Assembly: GCF_000374025.1 (NCBI RefSeq)
Contig: NZ_KB893173.1
Location: 124,001-188,000 of the forward strand
DNA: 64,000 nt
From: Spirosoma panaciterrae DSM 21099
GTDB taxonomy: Bacteria; Bacteroidota; Bacteroidia; Cytophagales; Spirosomataceae
Direction of reading: 5' to 3'
In this document: in pieces, positions 35,892 through 42,726 of the stretch
Position numbering within the stretch: position 1 is the stretch's first letter
How the letters are laid out: each line of letters begins with the position of its first letter
Notes under the pieces: model-generated
What the model saw: only the letters and a program-made list of their open reading frames with translations
What the model was told of the DNA's origin: nothing
Databases searched by the model: none
Made by a program: the position numbers and the translations under genes

Positions 35892-36902
35892 ATGCCTACG
35901 ACTAACGACACACTTTCTGTTGCATCCATCAATCTGATTTTGTTTGCTGTTCGACAACAAGGGATTGATACGGTGCCACTTATCCAAACGATCGGAATCA
36001 CACCGGAGCAACTCAGTGACCCGGATGGACGCGTTTTTATCTGGCAGATACAAGCCTTATGGCAGGAGATTGTGAAAATCACTGGCGATCCAACGATTCC
36101 CCTGAAGCTGGGTGAGCTGATTAATCCTGTTGCAATCGGAGTTTTGGCCTATGTGATGATGCATAGCCCTACCCTGGGTCGGGCGTTGGAAAACCTCTGT
36201 CACTATCAGGATGTTGCCTGCGAAGGAATAACGACAACCGGGCAGCTAACAGGCAATCAATATATCTTGTCATTACACATCACCAGTGCCGATATTCGTT
36301 ACCCGGATTATACCTACAATTCCGAATTGTCGGTCTATCTGGCTGCGATGCGGGCGTTGACGGGCGTACCAATCACCGCGAAGGAAATTTGGTTTGCCTA
36401 TCCGCACCCCACCGACATTCAGGAGCATGAGCGGGTGTTTTCTCCTGCGAAGCTTACCTTCGACACTGCCGAAACAGCCATGATTCTGGATGCTTCTCTG
36501 CTCGATCTGCCCATCTTAAACGCCAGTCCAACCTTGTCGGCTCTATTTGAGAAGCACGCAAGCGACGTCCTCGACAAACTCAAAACGCCTTCCATCAGCA
36601 GCCGGGTTAAAACCGAGATCGTGACGATCATGAAAGGGGAAGAGCCTACCCTGGCTACCGTGGCCGACCGATTGGCAATCGGCATTCGTACCTTGCAGCT
36701 CCGCCTGAAAGAAGCAGGGACCTCCTACCAGCTCTTGCTCGATGAAACCCGGAAAGAACTGGCAGTGCGACACCTGCGGGAACCCCATCTCAGTACAACT
36801 GATATTGCTTACCTCCTGGGTTTTGCCGAACCCAGTGTCTTTTTCCGATCATTCAAAAAATGGACAGGCCAAACGCCGGGTGCATTTCGAATGGCGTCGT
36901 AA
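35892..36902 (+). CDS. AraC-family transcriptional regulator
   Basis: A 336-residue regulator. The N-terminal 190 residues match the arabinose-binding-like domain of OruR/ArgR-type AraC proteins (FAVRQQGIDTVPLIQTIGIT, then PTLGRALENLCHYQDVA). The C-terminal 100 residues hold the double helix-turn-helix with PTLATVADRLAIGIRTLQLRL and STTDIAYLLGFAEPSVFFRSF-like signature. The ATG at 35892 is preferred to an upstream in-frame TTG. The inducer is unknown. The downstream neighbour is convergent, only 4 bp away, so its target lies elsewhere or upstream. Confidence 0.9.
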   Translation: MPTTNDTLSVASINLILFAVRQQGIDTVPLIQTIGITPEQLSDPDGRVFIWQIQALWQEIVKITGDPTIPLKLGELINPVAIGVLAYVMMHSPTLGRALENLCHYQDVACEGITTTGQLTGNQYILSLHITSADIRYPDYTYNSELSVYLAAMRALTGVPITAKEIWFAYPHPTDIQEHERVFSPAKLTFDTAETAMILDASLLDLPILNASPTLSALFEKHASDVLDKLKTPSISSRVKTEIVTIMKGEEPTLATVADRLAIGIRTLQLRLKEAGTSYQLLLDETRKELAVRHLREPHLSTTDIAYLLGFAEPSVFFRSFKKWTGQTPGAFRMAS

Positions 36903-36906
36903 CCCG

Positions 36907-37251
36907 TTACAAATTCTCCAGACTGGTATGTTTGAAACTATCGAGGTATTTCAGGCCATAACCCATCGTCCGGTCCATGCTTGAATGGGCAAATAAAATA
37001 ACCCCGGCCAGCATCAGATTCTGACTGCCCAGCATCAGTCCCAGCAGTCCTACTACAATGCCCAATCCTTTGTGATGCACCATGTTGTATAAAACAGCCC
37101 CAATAGCCGGATTAAGCAGATAACCAATCATGCTGATGTCTGGCAGCAAAATCAGGGCAGGAAACCACCACCAGGCAAAATTCAGGCGGGAAAATAGATA
37201 AATAGCGCCCAGAAACTGAATCAACTCTTCGGATTTAAGTAAGGTCTTCAT
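36907..37251 (-). CDS. DUF4260-family membrane protein
   Basis: A 114-residue inner membrane protein with four short hydrophobic segments and the DUF4260 pattern LIQFLGAIYLFSRLNFAWWWF, LLPDISMIGYL and a HSSMDRTMGYGLKY end. Function of the family is unknown. It is convergent with the AraC gene with a gap of 4 bp. Family resemblance is clear and length is normal. Confidence 0.85.
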   Translation of the reverse strand: MKTLLKSEELIQFLGAIYLFSRLNFAWWWFPALILLPDISMIGYLLNPAIGAVLYNMVHHKGLGIVVGLLGLMLGSQNLMLAGVILFAHSSMDRTMGYGLKYLDSFKHTSLENL

Positions 37252-37412
37252 TGGTTCGTGTCTTCTTTAGTACATGACAAAGGTCCGGTGAAGCCCCAAA
37301 TCGGCCGATGACCAACTACGCAATTTGACTGACTTTTCACGAAGAAATAAAGGCTGGTCGTCGCCCGAAAGCTAACGACTGGGCTTTGAGCGACTTAAAT
37401 CAGATAACTTCC

Positions 37413-37420
37413 TAAATTTG
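37413..37420 (+). promoter_or_regulatory. Bacteroidota -7 element for the gene at 37485
   Basis: TAAATTTG fits TAnnTTTG, 64 nt before the GTG start. A TTTG at 37385-37388 lies 24 nt upstream, longer than the usual spacing. Confidence 0.4.
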
Positions 37421-37484
37421 GCAACACTTGAGAGGAAAGTTGCGTAACCGTGATTAATAGTACCTATCAGAACAAGTCTATATT

Positions 37485-38402
37485 GTGAAACACTGTTTAC
37501 TCATCTTGTTTCTGTTTTGTCAATCCGTCTCGGCACTCGCTCAGATCATAGAGATTGACACCAGCGAAACAGCCCCCCCTCCAATCCGCCGGAGGGTACT
37601 CACGGATGACCCGGAACAACGGTCTGATGTGCCCCGATCGAGTACCAGTCGAACGGCAAGCGGCCGGGAGTCCGACTATTTATTGCTTCACCAGCTTCGC
37701 GAAATTCAAACCTGGTCTGTTGCCCTGGAAGGTGGCTTCCGCAGCGACGGTAGTACGCTGAGCAATTCCTTCAACCGGCTGGTTAGCACCGCTACTCAAT
37801 TCAAAGGCGTCTGGAGCGTACTGGCAGGCTATACCTATCGAAACGCCTGGGCTGTAGAGGCTGGCTATGCCCATGCTCCTATCCATCTGAACATTACGAT
37901 TGCGAATGGAAGTCAGCCCTTGGTATTTACCTATCAAAATAGTGGAAGCGGTATTCCGGTACGGCTAAAACGACGGATTGGTTCCGGTAAAAAAGCCGAA
38001 AATGGTACAGGTTTCTGGCTTACAGGTGGTGCATGGCTGATTCCCAACGGTACCAAACAACTGGACGACTTCAAACTGATCGGGTATGTTTATGGGGGCC
38101 GTGGCAACCGTATCGATACCCTGCGGCTCGACAACACCACAACGACCAGCCAGTTTACTGGGCTTGCCGAAGCGGGTTTCGAGTACAACGTCCGCCTGTC
38201 GTCATCGCTCGAGTTAGGCGGGTATTTACGGAAATACTGGGGGCTTGGCGACGCCCTCCGCTCCGACCTGATTTACTCGGTCAATAAATCCTCGATTCAA
38301 TACGCATCCGTCACAGCCAATGGCTCTGGCTGGGGGTTTGGTATGTCGCTTCGGTACATTTACGGAAAGCAGCATGAGGTAAAGCAGGAACGAACCCGAT
38401 AG
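37485..38402 (+). CDS. Predicted outer membrane beta-barrel protein of unknown function
   Basis: A 305-residue exported protein that begins with GTG. MKHCLLILFLFCQSVSALAQ is a signal peptide. A charged, Pro/Ser/Arg-rich linker (about 30-65) is followed by alternating hydrophobic and polar strands (WSVLAGYTYRNAWAVEAGYA, GFWLTGGAWLIPNG, FTGLAEAGFEYNV, GWGFGMSLRYIYGK), which suggest an 8- to 10-strand barrel. No named family is recognised. A TAAATTTG promoter element precedes it. Confidence 0.65.
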   Translation: MKHCLLILFLFCQSVSALAQIIEIDTSETAPPPIRRRVLTDDPEQRSDVPRSSTSRTASGRESDYLLLHQLREIQTWSVALEGGFRSDGSTLSNSFNRLVSTATQFKGVWSVLAGYTYRNAWAVEAGYAHAPIHLNITIANGSQPLVFTYQNSGSGIPVRLKRRIGSGKKAENGTGFWLTGGAWLIPNGTKQLDDFKLIGYVYGGRGNRIDTLRLDNTTTTSQFTGLAEAGFEYNVRLSSSLELGGYLRKYWGLGDALRSDLIYSVNKSSIQYASVTANGSGWGFGMSLRYIYGKQHEVKQERTR

Positions 38403-38406
38403 CGTC

Positions 38407-39213
38407 TTAATCGACCCGTTTCTTTACATCCAGCACCCGAATGCGGTTCGCACTGGCTTTCTGCAGCGTATCCGGCGAATACGTAGATAATCGGACATTT
38501 TCCTGCATATCGGCCCGTTTCTGAATGTGCTGTTCGAGGTAGCGGTCAAGGTGTTTGCCTTCCAGTCCGTAGCTAAAAAAAAGAGAGACCCGTTCGCCCT
38601 GTTGTTCACGGAACAGAAAATCGGGCAAGCGGTTTTCCAGGCCAACGTGCAGAGGCAGGTTATTCAACACTTTCATCCGGCGAGCATTTCCGCTATGGAG
38701 TGTCCGCATATTCCACACGACAATATCACCTGCGCGGGTATCGGCAAATACATCGGCTCCATCAGCCGCATTATGGCTACCGGCCTTAAACCGAATACCG
38801 CCACTGTAGGTGTCGTGATCCTGCAAATAAATACCAAACCGGATTAATGGGTATGAGCCATCCCAGTCGGCTCCCTGCCCAAACTGGTATCGGTCAATGT
38901 TGTCGCGATGAAAACCACGGGTTCCGGTGCCGATCTGATAGGTGCTGTCGGAGAAATAAACGGGCGTGTCGCCCAGAAGTTCGGTAGCGATCGCCACAAT
39001 ACGCGGATCATAAATGACCCAACCCAACTTCTCTTTACTAAGCAAATCACCTTTCACGGAGGCCGCCTGTTTTACCTGTTTGACCAGACCCAGCTTCTGC
39101 TGCTGGTCTCGATAGGTATAGGCCGCCTGCCGTAACTGGGTTACTTCCTCGGGGGTAAAAACGTTCCGAACGATCAGGTAGCCCTGTTGATCGAATTGCT
39201 CCCGGTGTGTCAT
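38407..39213 (-). CDS. Phytanoyl-CoA dioxygenase (PhyH) family protein
   Basis: A 268-residue Fe(II)/2-oxoglutarate-dependent oxygenase-like protein. It opens with REQFDQQGYLIVRNVFTPEE, typical of PhyH. The metal-binding His102 and Asp104 lie in GFHRDNIDRY, and the distal His173 in WNMRTLHSGNARRM with an Arg near 178 for 2-oxoglutarate, so the site is complete. Length is normal. The substrate is not predictable; relatives act on fatty acyl-CoA, natural products or small metabolites. It is downstream of aroA by 50 bp in the same direction. Confidence 0.85.
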   Translation of the reverse strand: MTHREQFDQQGYLIVRNVFTPEEVTQLRQAAYTYRDQQQKLGLVKQVKQAASVKGDLLSKEKLGWVIYDPRIVAIATELLGDTPVYFSDSTYQIGTGTRGFHRDNIDRYQFGQGADWDGSYPLIRFGIYLQDHDTYSGGIRFKAGSHNAADGADVFADTRAGDIVVWNMRTLHSGNARRMKVLNNLPLHVGLENRLPDFLFREQQGERVSLFFSYGLEGKHLDRYLEQHIQKRADMQENVRLSTYSPDTLQKASANRIRVLDVKKRVD

Positions 39214-39263
39214 TGTTTTTCAGATTTTAAGGGTTCAGGATCAAACGTTACGGCTTTCAGGTA

Positions 39264-40535
39264 TTAAACCTGAACCACATTATCAACAAACTCAACGGTT
39301 GCTACCCGGGCCATATCATCCCAGAAGCTCGGGTATGATTTAGCGACAACACCCGGTTCCTCAATGATAATCTCCTCACGCATGGCAACGGGTGCAAACG
39401 CCATAGCCATCCGGTGATCGTCGTAGGTTTTAATGACAGCAGGTATCGGGTGTGGTCGGTCCAGGCGTCGAACTTCGTACCGATGATTTGTCTCGATCTC
39501 CACCAACTCGGCACCAATTTTCTGTAATTCCGCCTGGAGAGCAGCGACCCGGTCCGTTTCCTTGATTTTCAGGCTTTCGATCCCTGTCAGACGAAGGGTT
39601 ATGTCTTTTACAGCCGCGCATACGGCCACTGTTTGGGCCAGGTCGGGGCAGTCGGTGAAATCCCAGGCCAGCGACTCAGCTGCCGGGCATTTGGTAAGCC
39701 GAACCCCTTGCTCAGTGAAGGTACTTTCTACCCCCAGTAACCGCATAATCGATACAATGGCGCTGTCGCCCTGCAACGATTTTGGCTTCAGCCCTAACAG
39801 CCTAATTTCGGCCGTTTCATCGAGTGTCAAAGCGGCTACACTATACCAGTAACTGGCCCCTGACCAATCCGATTCAATCGTATAGGTTGTGGGTATATAC
39901 GGCTTGGGGGCTACAGTAATGGTTTTTGCATCCCAGTCGGCCTGAACATCAGCCCCAAAGCAGATCATTTGCTCCAGAGTCATCTCGATATACGGACGCG
40001 ACCCGATGGCTCCGGTCAACTCCAGAGTCAGCCCGTTGGGCAAGGTAGGAGCAATCATCAGCAAGGCCGAAATGTACTGACTGCTCACATCCCCCCGAAT
40101 ACGGACCTGGTTCGTGCCGGAAGGCGTAAACCCGTTCAGTTGCAGGGGTGGGTAGCCCGCTTTGTTCAGGTAGGTAACATCGGCCCCAAGGGTTTGTAAT
40201 GCATCGACCAGAATACCGATGGGCCGTTCACACATTCGTGGTGTCCCCGTCATCGTTTTATTCTGGCCAGTTGCAGCAAAATAGGCCGTCAGAAAACGCA
40301 TCGTCGTCCCGGCATCCAGTACATCGGCGGTACCATCATCCGATCTGAGCAATCGAATCATGGTTTGTGTATCGCGGGCGGTAGAAAGGTTATGCAGGGT
40401 AGATTGAAACCCTGTTAAGGCATCAATAATTAATGCACGATTACTTTCACTTTTCGACGAAGCCAATGGAATAGTAGCCTGGACAAGGCCGGGGCTGGTC
40501 AGGCTGGCAGGCGGAGTTAAACGAACAGCGTTCAA
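39264..40535 (-). CDS. aroA: 3-phosphoshikimate 1-carboxyvinyltransferase (EPSP synthase)
   Basis: A 423-residue shikimate-pathway enzyme that joins PEP to shikimate-3-phosphate. Visible are the substrate-binding LASSKSESNRALIIDAL near the N-terminus, LDAGTTMRFLTAYFA (about 76-90), RIRGDVSSQYISALLM and the late KTYDDHRMAMAFAPVA. The domain pattern is complete. The second motif reads DAGTTMRF where many enzymes have NAGTAMRP, as seen in Bacteroidota. It is divergent from nagA by about 200 bp. Confidence 0.93.
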   Translation of the reverse strand: MNAVRLTPPASLTSPGLVQATIPLASSKSESNRALIIDALTGFQSTLHNLSTARDTQTMIRLLRSDDGTADVLDAGTTMRFLTAYFAATGQNKTMTGTPRMCERPIGILVDALQTLGADVTYLNKAGYPPLQLNGFTPSGTNQVRIRGDVSSQYISALLMIAPTLPNGLTLELTGAIGSRPYIEMTLEQMICFGADVQADWDAKTITVAPKPYIPTTYTIESDWSGASYWYSVAALTLDETAEIRLLGLKPKSLQGDSAIVSIMRLLGVESTFTEQGVRLTKCPAAESLAWDFTDCPDLAQTVAVCAAVKDITLRLTGIESLKIKETDRVAALQAELQKIGAELVEIETNHRYEVRRLDRPHPIPAVIKTYDDHRMAMAFAPVAMREEIIIEEPGVVAKSYPSFWDDMARVATVEFVDNVVQV

Positions 40536-40562
40536 GCAGTGTATGATTATAGTTTTCAGATC

Positions 40563-40639
40563 ACGCTGTACAGTTTATGGTTTAGGGCAGGCTAACGTAT
40601 CAATCCGTTCGTGCAAGCCCATCACAAACTGTACAGCGT
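40563..40639. promoter_or_regulatory. 14-bp inverted repeat between aroA and nagA
   Basis: acgctgtacagttt (40563-40576) and aaactgtacagcgt (40626-40639) are perfect inverse copies separated by 49 nt, with no T-tract. Each arm contains the partial palindrome ctgtacag. Placed between two divergent genes, they could be paired operator half-sites. Confidence 0.4.
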
Positions 40640-40733
40640 AATTCACAAAAGAAATTGTTCACAAAAAAACGAAAAATCGGGTAGATTCCGGCCATCATCT
40701 GCCTGTAATACCTGGTAAAAGCTCCATCCGTAC

Positions 40734-41897
40734 ATGAATCAGTTTATCAATGCCACCGTCTTTACCGGCGATGAATGGCTTACCCGAGCAACCGTTCGCG
40801 TAGAAAACGGTCGCATTCAGGACCTTACAACATCTGCCGACACGGGTTCTGCCGATCCAGAATCCACTATAGACCTAAATGGGGATTACCTGATTCCCGG
40901 CCTGATAGACCTTCAATTATACGGGGGGTCAAATCTATTTTTAAACGAGATACCCACCCCCGATACCGTTCGGCACATTTATAACGCACACGCCCAAAAT
41001 GGGACGACTACCCTCCTGCCAACGATCCACTCGACCTCGCTTGCCATTATGCAACAGGCAATGGCCGCTGTAGCCGTCGTTCGGGACGAAGATCCTTTCG
41101 GGGTGCCGGGGCTCCACATTGAAGGCCCTTATTTTAACCCTGTCAAACGTGGTGCGCATAGTATGGCGTATGTGCGCACACCCGCCGAAGGGGAGCTTGA
41201 AGCGTTATTCAGTACCAATTCCGACATTATTCGGATACTGACATTAGCCCCTGAAATTTTTTCTCCTGAGCAGTTCGAGGCCCTCAAGCAGTTGAAACAC
41301 CCTACAACGCTGCTCTCACTTGGCCATAGCAATGCTACCTATGAGCAAGCCACAAATGCGTTCGATACGGGTGTGCCGCTCTCTACGCACCTCTATAATG
41401 CCATGCGGGGCTTCGAAAGTCGTGAGCCGGGTGTTGTAGGTGCGGTGTTTGATCATCCTTCCGTTCGGGCCAGCATTATTGCCGACGGCTATCATTGTAA
41501 TCCAACCACTATTCGTATTGCGTACCGGCTGCTTGGCGAACGACTGTTTCTTATTTCGGACGCCTTATTTGCCAATCCGCCCCGTCCTTCGTTTACGCTG
41601 GGTCAGTTTGTTGTTCAGTATGAACCCGACAGTAGCGGTCCCGGTCGTTATGTCAACAACGAAGGCAATCTGGCAGGTTCAGCCATCACGCTGATCGACT
41701 GCGTTCGGATAGCGGTTGAGAAAGCCGGGATTCCATTGGCCAATGCCCTTCGAATGGCCTCAACGATTCCAGCAGAAATTATAGGCATGGATCAGCAACT
41801 GGGGAAGATCAGACCGGGTTACATCGCCAATCTGGTGCGGACGGATTCATCCCTTCACACAAAAGGTGTGTGGGCTCTGGGTAAGGCTATTCGCTGA
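40734..41897 (+). CDS. nagA: N-acetylglucosamine-6-phosphate deacetylase
   Basis: A 387-residue amidohydrolase that removes acetate from GlcNAc-6-phosphate in amino sugar and wall recycling. It has GDYLIPGLIDLQLYGG at the first metal position (the Q-x-x form seen in the E. coli type rather than H-x-H), the metal Glu130 in GLHIEGPYFNP, SLGHSNATY, PLSTHLYNAMRGF and the catalytic Asp in LFLISDALFAN. Length is normal. It stands alone here; no nagB or sugar transporter is next to it. Confidence 0.92.
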   Translation: MNQFINATVFTGDEWLTRATVRVENGRIQDLTTSADTGSADPESTIDLNGDYLIPGLIDLQLYGGSNLFLNEIPTPDTVRHIYNAHAQNGTTTLLPTIHSTSLAIMQQAMAAVAVVRDEDPFGVPGLHIEGPYFNPVKRGAHSMAYVRTPAEGELEALFSTNSDIIRILTLAPEIFSPEQFEALKQLKHPTTLLSLGHSNATYEQATNAFDTGVPLSTHLYNAMRGFESREPGVVGAVFDHPSVRASIIADGYHCNPTTIRIAYRLLGERLFLISDALFANPPRPSFTLGQFVVQYEPDSSGPGRYVNNEGNLAGSAITLIDCVRIAVEKAGIPLANALRMASTIPAEIIGMDQQLGKIRPGYIANLVRTDSSLHTKGVWALGKAIR

Positions 41898-41930
41898 AAG
41901 GTATAATTAGCTTTACAATCGCCTGACATA

Positions 41931-41989
41931 GCCCCCGAAATGTAGCATCATAAGATTGATTTTATCTATGTACGCTACGTTTCGGGGGC
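41931..41989. terminator. Inverted repeat after nagA
   Basis: 16-bp arms (41931-41946 / 41974-41989) with one U-G type position and a 27-nt loop. No long T-run follows, so termination is inferred from its place 33 bp after nagA. Confidence 0.5.
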
Positions 41990-42726
41990 GATCCATTCGC
42001 CCTGAGCAGACCTGCCAACCACCCGCCGATTAAGTATAAATACGGATATAAACCAATCAAATAAAATAAAATAGAATCAATATAGTTTTCTATTGTATTA
42101 TTCAAATAATTCAGTATTATATTTCACTATAATACTTGACAACGTTATTATAGTTTGTAATTTCGATCAAGTACAACAAAATATACCCTCAATTCGCGCG
42201 ACATAATATTAGTTGAGAGGCACTCTACCTAAAGCATCTATAGCCAGAAGCTGATCCATAGTCGATACGCTATAGCCTGATTTCAACCGTATTTTTTATC
42301 ACCTGTATGGGTTCTACACCCCTGTCAGCCAGCGCATTGCCTATTACTTAACACTACGTACTACTTACGTTCAACCATAGGATGAGTATGAAACAGTATG
42401 CATCAATCAGCGGATATGCAGTAGGCAGAACCTATTCGCCCGGAATTCTACTCTATCGATCACCAGCCAGCCCAACTCTGGGACCGTCCTACGTACGACG
42501 TTCTTCTCAACAAACCTCGTCCGATTTAAGCCAACCACGGCTCGCAGACTCCGCTCAGTCGCGGAGCTAAGTACGAATTACGAGCCTTCAACAAAGTGGC
42601 GACACGCCTTTGGGCAGCAGGCAATGACAAAGAATATCCCCATAAAGCCTGCCTGTTTGCTCTCTTTCCTGCCTCTTAGATGGGGGTAAGTGTAGGTTAT
42701 CCAATCTAACTTTTCGTCAATATATT
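41990..42726. other. Long leader region before the TonB-dependent receptor
   Basis: About 740 bp without a convincing protein gene. The first 200 bp are very AT-rich. The last 350 bp have normal composition, with a GC-rich hairpin ctccgc (42549-42554) / gcggag (42561-42566). A 62-codon frame (42382-42570) is low in complexity and is not called. No known riboswitch pattern (cobalamin, TPP) was recognised. It may be a structured 5' leader. Confidence 0.4.

Noticed and set aside
40905..40925. Loss of the metal-binding H-x-H motif in NagA as a sign of inactivity
   Set aside because: The E. coli type of NagA also lacks H-x-H at this point (it has Q-x-N) and is active; the Glu, His and catalytic Asp motifs are present.
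42382..42570. 62-codon + strand frame in the receptor leader
   Set aside because: Low-complexity Ser/Arg/Pro sequence without homologous look; it stops at a hairpin and has no clear promoter.
42400..42726. Cobalamin or TPP riboswitch before the TonB-dependent receptor
   Set aside because: The conserved core sequences of these riboswitches were looked for by eye and not found.
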